Assembly (NCBI RefSeq): GCF_000756385.1
Contig: NZ_JNFC01000018.1
Span: 1-62,092 of the forward strand
From: Sphingopyxis sp. LC363
GTDB lineage: Bacteria; Pseudomonadota; Alphaproteobacteria; Sphingomonadales; Sphingomonadaceae
DNA length: 62,092 bases
Direction of reading: 5' to 3'
The stretch's first letter is position 1, and each line of letters begins with the position of its first letter. This document shows positions 8,053 to 16,571 of this stretch, piece by piece. A program made the translations under genes and the position numbers. The notes beneath the pieces were generated by a model. That model was not told the origin of the DNA and ran no database searches. It was given only the letters and a program-made list of their open reading frames with translations.

Positions 8053-10479
8053 ATGCGGAAGCTATCGGCAGCATTTACAAACAGCGGCGCCTTTCTGCTC
8101 GGCAGCACGATATTGTGCACGTCGGGAACCGCGCTCGCACAGCAAGCCAATATAAACGACGACCGCGACATCGTGGTCACCGCGTCGAAGCGCGAACAGA
8201 ATCTGCAGGACGTGCCGCTCGCCATCACCGCGATCGGGACCGAACGGCTTGACGAGTTGCAGGTCAAGGAATTTCAGGACGTCGTCAAATTCCTTCCGTC
8301 GGTGACGATCCAGACCGCCGCGCCCGGGTTCAGCCAGGTCTATTTCCGCGGCGTCGCATCGGGCGAAAATGCCAATCATTCGGCCTCGCTGCCCACCGTC
8401 GGCACCTACCTCGATGAAATGCCGATCACGACGATCCAGGGCGCGCTCGACATCCACGCCTATGACCTTGCGCGCGTCGAGGCGCTCGCCGGGCCGCAGG
8501 GCACGCTCTATGGCGCGAGTTCGATGGCGGGCACGATCAAGCTCGTCACCAACCAGCCCGACACCAGCGGCACCTATGGCGAGGTCGGCGTCGAGCTCAA
8601 CAATGTCGCGCACGGCGATTTCGGCGGCGTCGTCGAGGGCTTCATCAACGCCCCGCTCGGCGAGCGCGCGGCGCTGCGCCTCGTCGGCTGGTATCGCCAC
8701 GACGCGGGCTATATCGACAATATCCCGGGTAGCCGCACCTATCCGATCAAGCGATATGTCGGCGACGATCTGGTCGACCTGCCCGGCGACGACATCGTCC
8801 AGACCAACGCGGCGCTTGCCGAGAAGAATTACAACGACGCCGACACCTATGGCGCGCGCCTCGCGCTCGGCATCGATCTCGACGAAGACTGGACGCTGCG
8901 CCCGACGATCATGGGCCAGATCCAGAAGACCAACGGCAGCTTTGCGCAGGAACGGTCGAGCGCGGTCACCGGCAAGCTGCAGACGGTCCAGTACAATCCC
9001 GAATCGTCGAAGGACAAATGGCTGCAGGCCGCGCTGACGATCGAAGGCAAGCTCGGCAATTGGGATCTGACAGTGACCGGCGGGCATCTTCGCCGCAAGA
9101 CCGACGTCGAGAGCGACTATTCGGACTATGCCTATTTCTACGACGCGCTCTATGGATCGGCGGTCTATCTTTACGACAATGCCGGCGACCAGATCAGCCC
9201 GAACCAGTATATCCAGGGCATCGACCGCTATCGGCGCAACTTCTTCGAAGCCCGCGTCGCCTCGCCCGCCGATGCGCGCATCCGCTTCATCGGTGGCATC
9301 TTCTGGCAGCGGCAAAAGCACAATATCGAGCAGCATTATATCATCGACGACCTGTCCGACGACCTGCAGGTACCCGGCACCGTCGACAATATCTGGCTGA
9401 CCAAGCAGATCCGCGTCGACCGCGACTATGCCGCCTTCGGCGAGATCAGTTTCGATATCACCGACCGGCTGACGCTGACCGGCGGCGGCCGCGTGTACAA
9501 ATATGACAACAGCCTTGTCGGCTTTTTCGGCTACAACAACCCCGGATTCAGCAGCAATCCGGTCTATGCGTGCCAGGGACCGGCGGTGGTCGACGGGTCG
9601 CCTTGCACCAACCTCGACAAGAGGACGAAGAAGACCGATTTCATCCACAAGCTGAACCTGACCTACAAGTTCAGCGATGATGCACTCGTCTATGCGACCT
9701 GGTCGCGCGGCTTCCGTCCCGGCGGCATCAACCGGCGCGGATCGCTCCCGCCCTATGGCTCGGACACGCTCGACAATTATGAATTCGGGTGGAAGACGAG
9801 CTGGGGTCCGGTGCGTTTCAACGGCGCGATCTATCAGCAGGACTGGAACGACATCCAGCTCTCCTTCCTCGGCCTCAACGGGCTCAGCGAAATCCGCAAT
9901 GCCGGCATCGCGCGGATTCGCGGGGTCGAACTCGACCTCGGTTATCGGCAGAACGGTTTCTCGATCAACGCGGGCATGAGCTATAACGACGCCGAGATCC
10001 GCCGCGATTTCTGCGCGATCGCCAACGACGCTTTCGACTGCACATTGCCGGGTGCCGACGGCGCCGAAAATGCGCTGCTCGCGCCGAAGGGCGCCGGCCT
10101 GCCCATCACGCCAAAGTTCAAGGGCAATATCGTCGCGCGCTATGAATTCCCCGTCGGTGGCCTTGGCGGGCATGTCCAGTTCGCGGTCAATCATATCGGC
10201 AAAAGACGCAGTGACGTGCGCACACTCGAAAACGGCATTAAGGGCATGTTCGACGCCTATACGACCGCTGACATCAGCCTCGGAGTGAAGGGCGATAGCT
10301 GGAAAGCCGAGCTTTTCGCGACCAATTTGTTCGACAGCAACGGCGTGATCAACGCGGGGGTCCAGTGCCTCGAAACCACCTGCGGCGACCCCGACGGCGT
10401 CACCGCGAACGGCGGCGTCTTCTATGACACGGTCGTGCGTCCGCGCCTGATCGGGATCAAGGTCAGCAAGGAATTCTGA
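8053..10479 (+). CDS. TonB-dependent outer-membrane receptor
   Basis: 808 aa outer-membrane beta-barrel that imports a ligand using TonB energy. The N terminus has a signal peptide ending in ALA-QQA. The TonB-box/plug region follows (DIVVTASKREQNLQDVPLAI), the usual sphingomonad type. The barrel shows typical strands and ends in aromatic Phe (KVSKEF), the outer-membrane insertion signal. A GAGGGGG Shine-Dalgarno precedes the ATG. The next gene, a permease, starts 4 bp after its stop, so the two are co-transcribed and probably move the same nitrogenous substrate across both membranes. The ligand is unknown. Confidence 0.95.
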   Translation: MRKLSAAFTNSGAFLLGSTILCTSGTALAQQANINDDRDIVVTASKREQNLQDVPLAITAIGTERLDELQVKEFQDVVKFLPSVTIQTAAPGFSQVYFRGVASGENANHSASLPTVGTYLDEMPITTIQGALDIHAYDLARVEALAGPQGTLYGASSMAGTIKLVTNQPDTSGTYGEVGVELNNVAHGDFGGVVEGFINAPLGERAALRLVGWYRHDAGYIDNIPGSRTYPIKRYVGDDLVDLPGDDIVQTNAALAEKNYNDADTYGARLALGIDLDEDWTLRPTIMGQIQKTNGSFAQERSSAVTGKLQTVQYNPESSKDKWLQAALTIEGKLGNWDLTVTGGHLRRKTDVESDYSDYAYFYDALYGSAVYLYDNAGDQISPNQYIQGIDRYRRNFFEARVASPADARIRFIGGIFWQRQKHNIEQHYIIDDLSDDLQVPGTVDNIWLTKQIRVDRDYAAFGEISFDITDRLTLTGGGRVYKYDNSLVGFFGYNNPGFSSNPVYACQGPAVVDGSPCTNLDKRTKKTDFIHKLNLTYKFSDDALVYATWSRGFRPGGINRRGSLPPYGSDTLDNYEFGWKTSWGPVRFNGAIYQQDWNDIQLSFLGLNGLSEIRNAGIARIRGVELDLGYRQNGFSINAGMSYNDAEIRRDFCAIANDAFDCTLPGADGAENALLAPKGAGLPITPKFKGNIVARYEFPVGGLGGHVQFAVNHIGKRRSDVRTLENGIKGMFDAYTTADISLGVKGDSWKAELFATNLFDSNGVINAGVQCLETTCGDPDGVTANGGVFYDTVVRPRLIGIKVSKEF

Positions 10480-10483
10480 CCGG

Positions 10484-11794
10484 GTGAGCGATTTTTCGAC
10501 CGGCAGCGAAAGGCCGGGCCGCAAGCTCGGCCTTTCGATGTGCATCGCGCTCGTCATGGGCAATATGATCGGGTCGGGCGTGTTTCTGCTCCCCGCCAGC
10601 CTCGCGCCCTTCGGCTGGAACGGCGTCGCGGGCTGGGCGATCACGATTGCGGGCGCGCTCGCGCTTGCCTTCGTCATCGCGCGGCTCACCGTCGCCTTTC
10701 CGGCAGCGAGCGGACCGACCGCCTTCGTCGAACTTGCCTTCGGACGGGTCCCGAGCTTCATGATCGGCTGGGCCTATTGGGTCTCGGTATGGACCGCGAA
10801 CGTCACGCTCGCGGTCGCGAGCGTCTCCTTCCTCGGCCTCTTCGTCCCCGCGATCGGCGATCATATGGCAATCTCGACGATTGCGCTGATCTGGCTCGTC
10901 ACCGCGATCAACTGGCGCGGCGCGCGCGCGGCGGGACGCTTCCAGATCGTCACGCTCGCGATCAAGCTGATCCCCCTCGTCACCGTCGTCGTGCTGATCC
11001 CCATCGCCTTTGGACGCGGCGAGCCCGTGACGATCACGCCATTTCCTGCCGAAGGGCTCTCGCTGACCGCGGTCAGCGGATCGGCGATCCTGACGCTGTG
11101 GGCGCTGCTCGGTTTCGAATCGGCGAGCGTCGCCGCCGACAAGGTAGCGAACCCGACGGTCACCATTCCACGCGCAACGATCATCGGCACGCTTGCAACC
11201 GGCCTCCTCTATCTGATCGTCTGTTCGGCGATCGCGCTGATGCTTCCCGCCGCCGCGGTCGCAACCTCGGAAGCGCCCTTCGCGCTGTTCGCCGAAACCT
11301 ATTGGGGCCATGGCCCCGCGATGTGGATCGCCGCCTTTGCCGCAGTGAGCGCGCTCGGCGCGCTCAACGGCTGGACGCTGATCCAGGCCGAACAGCCCGC
11401 GCGGCTTGCCGAACAGGGGCTGCTTCCCGCCTGGTTCGCGAGGACGAACCGCCACGGCACGCCCGCCGCGGCACTGCTGCTGTCGAGCGCCATCGCGACC
11501 GTCTGCGTCATCCTGAACAACAGCAAGTCGACGAGCGAGATGTTCACCTTCATGGCGATCCTCTCGACCTCGGTAACCTTGTGGCTCTACCTCGCCTGCG
11601 CCGCGGCGGCGTTGCGGCTGCGCGTCGCGATCTCCGTCGCGCTCGCGGGGCTCGCCTATGCGATATGGACGCTATGGGGCGCCGGAGCGGGCGTCAGCGC
11701 GATGAGCCTGATCCTGATGGCGGCGGGGCTGCCGCTCTATATCTGGACGCGATTGTCAGCGCCATCGCGGCGCGAAGAGGCCCCGGTCGCGTAG
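10484..11794 (+). CDS. APC-superfamily amino acid/polyamine permease (AdiC-like)
   Basis: 436 aa from a GTG start 4 bp after the receptor gene. It has about 12 hydrophobic segments. The N-terminal GNMIGSGVFLLPASLAPFG is the APC helix-1 substrate-binding signature, and ALLGFESASVAADKV matches helix 6 of the AdiC/PotE group. It is probably a cytoplasmic-membrane transporter working with the upstream receptor. The 3' end overlaps the convergent oxidoreductase gene by 39 bp. Confidence 0.9.
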   Translation: MSDFSTGSERPGRKLGLSMCIALVMGNMIGSGVFLLPASLAPFGWNGVAGWAITIAGALALAFVIARLTVAFPAASGPTAFVELAFGRVPSFMIGWAYWVSVWTANVTLAVASVSFLGLFVPAIGDHMAISTIALIWLVTAINWRGARAAGRFQIVTLAIKLIPLVTVVVLIPIAFGRGEPVTITPFPAEGLSLTAVSGSAILTLWALLGFESASVAADKVANPTVTIPRATIIGTLATGLLYLIVCSAIALMLPAAAVATSEAPFALFAETYWGHGPAMWIAAFAAVSALGALNGWTLIQAEQPARLAEQGLLPAWFARTNRHGTPAAALLLSSAIATVCVILNNSKSTSEMFTFMAILSTSVTLWLYLACAAAALRLRVAISVALAGLAYAIWTLWGAGAGVSAMSLILMAAGLPLYIWTRLSAPSRREEAPVA

Positions 11795-13360
11795 GATGAC
11801 CTGCGCGGCATTATGCCCCGGCGCGCCGGTGACGCCGCCACCGGGATGCGTGCCCGCGCCACACATATAAAGGCCCTTCACCGGCCCGCGATAACCGCCG
11901 TTGCCGAATATCGGGCGCGCCGCCCAGAGCTGGTCGAGGCTCATATTGCCGTGCATGATGTCGCCGCCGACGAGGCCGAACTTGCGTTCGAGCCCCTTGG
12001 GCGACAGGCGCGTCTGGGCGATGATACTCGCGCGGAAACCCGGCGCATGTTTTTCGACCGTGTCGATGATCGTGTCCGCGGCGATTTCCTCCTCATCATC
12101 CCAGTCGCGGCCACCGGGAAGCTCGGGCGCGAATTGCTGGCAGAAGAGGCTGGCGACATGCTGTCCCGGTGGGGCGAGACATTCGTCGACGGTCGAGGGG
12201 ATCAGCATTTCGACGATCGGCGCCTTCGACCAGCCATATTGTTTCGCGTCAAGGAAGGCGCGATCCATATAGTCGAGCGTCGGCGCGAGGATGATTCCCG
12301 ACTGGTGATGCTCGCCGGGCTCGGGGAGGCAGGTGAACTTCGGCAGCTCCGAAAGCGCAACATTCATACGGAACGTCCCGCTGCCCGCCTGGAAGCCCTT
12401 GATCCGGCGCTGGAAGTCGGCGGGCAGGTCGCTCGCGTCCATCATCCGTTCGTAGAGCAGCTTTGGCCCGACATTGGCGATCACGCGCGCCGCGGCGATT
12501 TCCTCGCCGCCGACAAGCTTGACCCCGACCGCCTTGCCGCCGTCGACCAGCACCTTCGCGACCGGGCTTTCGAGGCTGATCTCGACGCCATGATCGCGGC
12601 AGACCTTCGCCATGATTTCGGTGATCTTACCCATGCCGCCGACGCTGTGCCCCCACGCGCCCTTCTTGCCGTTCACTTCGCCGAAGACGTGGTGGAGCAG
12701 GACATAGGCGCTGCCCGGCGTGTCCGGGCTGGCATAGTTGCCGACGACCGCATCGAAACCGAAGGCCGCCTTGACCGCCTCGCTCTCGAACCAGCTGTCG
12801 AGCATCGTCCGCGCTGACTTGGTGAAGAGGTCGAGCACGTCGCGTTGCTGTTCGAGACCGAGTCCCGCAAAGCGCCGGCCCTGCCGCGCCCCATCGAGCA
12901 GCGTGCGCAGCCCCTCGCCGACATTGGGCGGGACGCGCAGCGCCAAGTCGCGGAGCAGTTCGGCGACATTTTCGAGCGCGTCATAATATTGCGGCAGCAC
13001 CTCGGCATCGCGGTTGCTGAATTTGCGGAACTCGGCCTGCGTGCGTTCGAGCCCGCCGCCGAGCTTCAGATAGGTTCCGTCCTCCTGCGGCAGGAAATTG
13101 CTGATCGGCCGCTCGATCACCCGATAGCCATGATCAGCGAGCTTCATGTCGGCGATCACCTTGGGCTGGAGCAGGCTGACCGTGTAGCTTGCGACCGAAT
13201 TCCTGAAGCCCGGCGCGAATTCCTCGGTCACCGCGGCGCCACCGACGACGTCGCGCGCCTCAAGGATGCGGACCTTCAGCCCAGCCTTCGCGAGATAGAA
13301 GGCGCAGACGAGGCCGTTGTGGCCGGCGCCGATGATGAGGGCGTCATAGGGCTTGGTCAT
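11756..13360 (-). CDS. FAD-dependent oxidoreductase, phytoene-desaturase-like fold
   Basis: 534 aa from the ATG at 13360. The N-terminal dinucleotide-binding motif DALIIGAGHNGLVCAFYLAKAG is followed by the GG doublet and the acidic residue that holds FAD ribose. The C-terminal CGAGTHPGGGVTGAPGHNAA is the FAD-binding signature of the carotenoid-desaturase/amine-oxidase superfamily. There is no carotenoid gene nearby, so a catabolic oxidase or dehydrogenase is more likely. The start overlaps the stop of the upstream monooxygenase by ATGA, implying translational coupling. The 3' end overlaps the permease. Confidence 0.88.
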   Translation of the reverse strand: MTKPYDALIIGAGHNGLVCAFYLAKAGLKVRILEARDVVGGAAVTEEFAPGFRNSVASYTVSLLQPKVIADMKLADHGYRVIERPISNFLPQEDGTYLKLGGGLERTQAEFRKFSNRDAEVLPQYYDALENVAELLRDLALRVPPNVGEGLRTLLDGARQGRRFAGLGLEQQRDVLDLFTKSARTMLDSWFESEAVKAAFGFDAVVGNYASPDTPGSAYVLLHHVFGEVNGKKGAWGHSVGGMGKITEIMAKVCRDHGVEISLESPVAKVLVDGGKAVGVKLVGGEEIAAARVIANVGPKLLYERMMDASDLPADFQRRIKGFQAGSGTFRMNVALSELPKFTCLPEPGEHHQSGIILAPTLDYMDRAFLDAKQYGWSKAPIVEMLIPSTVDECLAPPGQHVASLFCQQFAPELPGGRDWDDEEEIAADTIIDTVEKHAPGFRASIIAQTRLSPKGLERKFGLVGGDIMHGNMSLDQLWAARPIFGNGGYRGPVKGLYMCGAGTHPGGGVTGAPGHNAAQVILRDRGLFAPRWR

Positions 13361-14574
13361 GAAAATTCCTTGGCGAGCGGGGACTGGACATGCTGCCCGC
13401 CGAAGCCGAGGCCGAGAATGCGGCCCGGGATGCGGCGGAGCAGCGGGATGGCGTCGAGCAGGCGGACCGCGAAGGGCACGCGGGTGATTTCGCCGCGCAG
13501 CATCGGTTCGACGACGCGCCGGTGCGCGGCGCGCTGGAGCGCCTGCATCCGCACCGTCGGCTTCCAGCGCCGCGCCTGCACCTTGGCGAGCAACGGATCG
13601 GGGTCGGCCCCCGCGGCGAGCGACGCAGCGAGGATGTTCGCCGCCGCCACCGCGTCCTGCACCGCGAGGTTGATCCCGACGCCGCCGACCGGCGACATCG
13701 CATGCGCGGCATCGCCGATCGCCAGCAGCCCCGGGCGCGACCAGCGCGTCAGCCGGTCGAGCGCGACCGACAGCAATTTGACGTCGTCGAAGCCCCGGAT
13801 CGCATCGATTCCGGCGGCGAGGCCGGGCGCGATCTCGACGATGCGCTCGCGGAAGGCGGCAATGCCCTTCGCCTCGATCGGCGCGAAGCCGCCCTTCTCG
13901 ATGATCTGCGCGCATTGCCAATAATCGCCGCGCGGAATCGCGACGACCATGCCGCCCTTGTCGATCGTGCCGAGCGCGACTTCGGACATATCCATGCCCG
14001 CGGGCACGGGGATACGGAACCACAGCACGTCCATCGGCGCGCCGAGATCGTGAAGCGGCAGCGCGGCAGCGTCGCGCAGCACCGAGCGGCGCCCGTCGGC
14101 GGCGATGACGAGCTGCGCCTGCAGCGTCTCGCCGGTCGCCAGCGTCACGCCGCTGACGCGACCCGCACCGTCATAGGTCAGGCCGGTCGCCTCGGTCGAC
14201 ATGCGCAGGTCGAACGTCGGGTAGCGCCTACCCTGTCCCGCGATGAAATCGAGCAGGTCCCATTGCGGCATCATCGCCACGAAGGGCGCCGCAACGGGCA
14301 GATGCTTCATCGTCGCGATCGTATAGCGCCCACCCAGCAGATTGAGCGTCATCGTGTCGATCGCGGCGTGCGGCTCCTCGAGCAGTTCCCCCAGCAGTCC
14401 GATCTCGCTGAACAGCTCGAGCGTCGAGGGATGCACCGTGTCGCCGCGGAAGTCGCGGAGGAAATCCTTATGCTTTTCGAGCACCGTCACCCGCACCCCG
14501 GCGCGCGCGAAGAGCAGCCCCGCGACCATGCCGGCGGGCCCGCCGCCGACGATGATGACCGGATGATCGCTCAT
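13357..14574 (-). CDS. FAD-dependent monooxygenase (class A, UbiH/PHBH-like)
   Basis: 405 aa. It has the N-terminal GxGxxG loop (VIIVGGGPAGMVAGLLFARAG), a mid-protein DG motif (VIAADGRRSVLRDAA) and the C-terminal GD motif (LLAIGDAAHAMSPVGGVGIN), all diagnostic of class A flavoprotein monooxygenases using NAD(P)H and O2. The substrate is unknown. It is first in a coupled pair with the downstream FAD oxidoreductase and lies downstream of the Rieske oxygenase on the same strand, so the three oxygen-handling enzymes probably act on one compound. Confidence 0.9.
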   Translation of the reverse strand: MSDHPVIIVGGGPAGMVAGLLFARAGVRVTVLEKHKDFLRDFRGDTVHPSTLELFSEIGLLGELLEEPHAAIDTMTLNLLGGRYTIATMKHLPVAAPFVAMMPQWDLLDFIAGQGRRYPTFDLRMSTEATGLTYDGAGRVSGVTLATGETLQAQLVIAADGRRSVLRDAAALPLHDLGAPMDVLWFRIPVPAGMDMSEVALGTIDKGGMVVAIPRGDYWQCAQIIEKGGFAPIEAKGIAAFRERIVEIAPGLAAGIDAIRGFDDVKLLSVALDRLTRWSRPGLLAIGDAAHAMSPVGGVGINLAVQDAVAAANILAASLAAGADPDPLLAKVQARRWKPTVRMQALQRAAHRRVVEPMLRGEITRVPFAVRLLDAIPLLRRIPGRILGLGFGGQHVQSPLAKEFS

Positions 14575-14577
14575 GCT

Positions 14578-14673
14578 CCCCTCCCGCTTGCGGGAGGGGC
14601 CGGGGGAGGGCCTGTCCCGTTCGACGTCGGAGGGAACCGCCCCTCCCCTAACCCCTCCCGCAAGCGGGAGGGG
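14578..14673. repeat. Pair of dispersed GC-rich palindromic repeats
   Basis: Two copies of the same palindrome, CCCCTCCCGC-NN-GCGGGAGGGG, lie at 14578-14599 (spacer TT) and 14652-14673 (spacer AA), between the Rieske gene and the monooxygenase start. Such paired elements are typical REP-like intergenic repeats of sphingomonad chromosomes. In RNA each would form a strong hairpin and could reduce read-through. Confidence 0.8.
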
Positions 14674-14677
14674 AAGC

Positions 14678-15865
14678 TTATCGGCTCCACCCCGCCGCTG
14701 GCGCCCGCTCCAGCCGCGCTTCGGGGATGATGTCGCGCATCCGCGCGCAGAAATGCTTGAGGCAGACTTCCTTGTCGCTGAGCGGCCCCATCGAGAAGCT
14801 CTTCGACTGCATGCCCTGTTGGACGCGAGTAATCAGCGCGGTGTCCTCGGCATTGACCTGGCGGTTGATGCGCCAGTTGAGGTAGCGCGCGGCCTTCATC
14901 TCGCGGCGCCACTCTTGGGAATAGGCGTCGGGCAGGACATAGCTGATCTCGCGGATCAGGCAGCTCGTCGGCCCGGTCGGCAGCCATTGCATGAAATCGA
15001 CCTGATCGGGATAGATGTCGAAGGCGACATTGGGCCAGAGCTTGAAATAGAGCCAGTGGCGCTGGTTGGCTTCGGGCAGATGCGGGACCGGCGGCAGCAA
15101 CCGCTGATACATGCGCTCGGACCAGTTGGCCGACGGCCGGTCGATCAGATCGCCCCACATGCGATCGACATTTTCTTCGGCCTCGACGCCATAGCTTTTG
15201 CCGAACAGGCGCGTCAGGCCGGGATGCGCGACGGGAATGTGGAGGCCGTCCGAATAATTGTCGCCGACATTCTTCCAGTTGACCTCGCGCGGGCGCAGCG
15301 TGACGCGGCCGAGTGCGCCGAGCTCCTCGAAGCGGTAAGGCTCGATCATCGCTTCATAGGGCGCCATCATAGACGCGACCGATGGACCGCCGTCGTCGTC
15401 GAGCCGCACGAACCAGAAACCGCGCCATTGTTCGAGCCCGACCGGAACGAGCCCCGCCTTGCCCTTGTCGAGCGTCGGGTAGCTGGCCGAATCGGGCACG
15501 CCCGTCAGCCGGCCATCAAGTTCATAGGTCCAGGCGTGATAGGGACAGACGAGCTTCTTCGCGCAGCCCGCCGCGCCGTCGACGAGGCGCGAGCCGCGGT
15601 GGCGGCAGACGTTGGTGAAGGCGCGGACGATGCGGTCGGTACCGCGGACGAGGATGACGCTCTCGCCGCAATAATCGATGCTGTGCCAGTCGCCGGAGTT
15701 CGGGATGTCGCTGTCGTGGCAGACGACCTGCCAGCTCGGGCGGAAGATGCGGTCGATCTCGGCGGCGTGGAAGTCGGGGTCGCTGTAGGTCCAGGCGGGG
15801 AGCGACCAGCCGCCCAAGGGGTCGACGTTCTGGAAGTTGTCGAAGGTGTCGCGTAGCGTTGCCAT
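14678..15865 (-). CDS. Rieske non-heme iron oxygenase, alpha subunit
   Basis: 395 aa from the ATG at 15865, chosen because AAGGA lies 7 nt upstream; an in-frame ATG at 15886 sits inside the palindromic operator. The Rieske 2Fe-2S motif is CRH...CPYH (about residues 90-113). The mononuclear iron site is DNYSDGLHIPVAHPG, giving the His/His ligands and bridging Asp. The shape resembles oxygenases acting on quaternary amines (choline, betaine, carnitine type) as well as aromatic-ring dioxygenases. The divergent BetI-like regulator makes the quaternary-amine reading attractive but unproven. No reductase partner is adjacent. Confidence 0.88.
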   Translation of the reverse strand: MATLRDTFDNFQNVDPLGGWSLPAWTYSDPDFHAAEIDRIFRPSWQVVCHDSDIPNSGDWHSIDYCGESVILVRGTDRIVRAFTNVCRHRGSRLVDGAAGCAKKLVCPYHAWTYELDGRLTGVPDSASYPTLDKGKAGLVPVGLEQWRGFWFVRLDDDGGPSVASMMAPYEAMIEPYRFEELGALGRVTLRPREVNWKNVGDNYSDGLHIPVAHPGLTRLFGKSYGVEAEENVDRMWGDLIDRPSANWSERMYQRLLPPVPHLPEANQRHWLYFKLWPNVAFDIYPDQVDFMQWLPTGPTSCLIREISYVLPDAYSQEWRREMKAARYLNWRINRQVNAEDTALITRVQQGMQSKSFSMGPLSDKEVCLKHFCARMRDIIPEARLERAPAAGWSR

Positions 15866-15875
15866 GATCGGGTCC

Positions 15876-15897
15876 TTGTTATACATGCGTATAACAA
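15876..15897. promoter_or_regulatory. Palindromic operator between the Rieske and TetR genes
   Basis: Perfect 9-bp inverted repeat TTGTTATAC-ATGC-GTATAACAA. It fills the 33-bp gap between the divergent starts at 15865 (minus) and 15899 (plus), ending one base before the tetR ATG. This is the expected site for the adjacent TetR repressor, shutting off both directions. Confidence 0.75.
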
Positions 15898-15898
15898 T

Positions 15899-16492
15899 AT
15901 GACCGCCGCTCGCCAAGCCTTTACGCGCGAAAGCGCCCATGCCCGCCGGGCGGACCTGATCGAGGCGGCCGCGGCGTGCCTTGCCGAACATGGGCTGGCG
16001 GGGACGAACGTGCGCGCGATCTGCGCAAAGGCCGGCGTATCGCCGGGGCTGCTGCGCCATTATTTCGGCGGCATCGACGATCTGGTTGCCGCAACCTATC
16101 AGGCGACGAGCGACCGGATGGACGCGATTTTTGCCGAAGCCGTCGAGGCGGCGGGCGACGATCCGCGCGCGCGCCTTGCCGCCTATCTGACCGCCAGCTT
16201 TCGCCCGCCGGTGACCGATCCCGAACTGCTCGGCGCATGGACCGCCTTCTGGGCGCTGTCGCGAAATGATCCCCGTATGGCCGAAATCCATGCGGAAAGT
16301 TACGCGGGCTATCGCGCGCGGCTCGGCGAACTGCTTGCCCTTTGCGGCGCGGCCGACGCCGGGCGGCTCGCGATCATGCTCACCGCGATGGTCGACGGGC
16401 TGTGGCTCGAACTGTCGCTCGACCCCGAAAGCTTCGGCGCCGAAGCGGCGGCGGCGATGGTCGAAAGGGCGGTGGGGGCGTTGCTGCCCTAA
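15899..16492 (+). CDS. TetR-family transcriptional regulator, BetI-like
   Basis: 197 aa. The N-terminal helix-turn-helix (ARRADLIEAAAACLAEHG... AGVSPGLLRHYFGGIDDL) fits BetI-type TetR repressors, which sense choline-like ligands; the C-terminal ligand-binding domain is variable. The operator ends one base upstream of the ATG, so there is no room for a Shine-Dalgarno and the transcript may be leaderless. It is divergent from the Rieske oxygenase and presumably represses that gene and itself. Confidence 0.88.
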   Translation: MTAARQAFTRESAHARRADLIEAAAACLAEHGLAGTNVRAICAKAGVSPGLLRHYFGGIDDLVAATYQATSDRMDAIFAEAVEAAGDDPRARLAAYLTASFRPPVTDPELLGAWTAFWALSRNDPRMAEIHAESYAGYRARLGELLALCGAADAGRLAIMLTAMVDGLWLELSLDPESFGAEAAAAMVERAVGALLP

Positions 16493-16545
16493 CCGCCCTC
16501 ACCCTCATCCAACTTCGCCTAGCCGCTTCGCGGCAAGGCTGCGTA

Positions 16546-16570
16546 TCCTTCTCCCCCGAGGGGAGAAGGA
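16546..16570. terminator. Hairpin between convergent tetR and M20 peptidase genes
   Basis: Perfect 11-bp inverted repeat TCCTTCTCCCC-CGA-GGGGAGAAGGA located between the tetR stop (16492) and the M20 stop (16572), where both transcripts converge. There is no clear U tract. It probably serves as a bidirectional terminator or is a dispersed repeat with that effect. Confidence 0.6.
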
Positions 16571-16571
16571 G

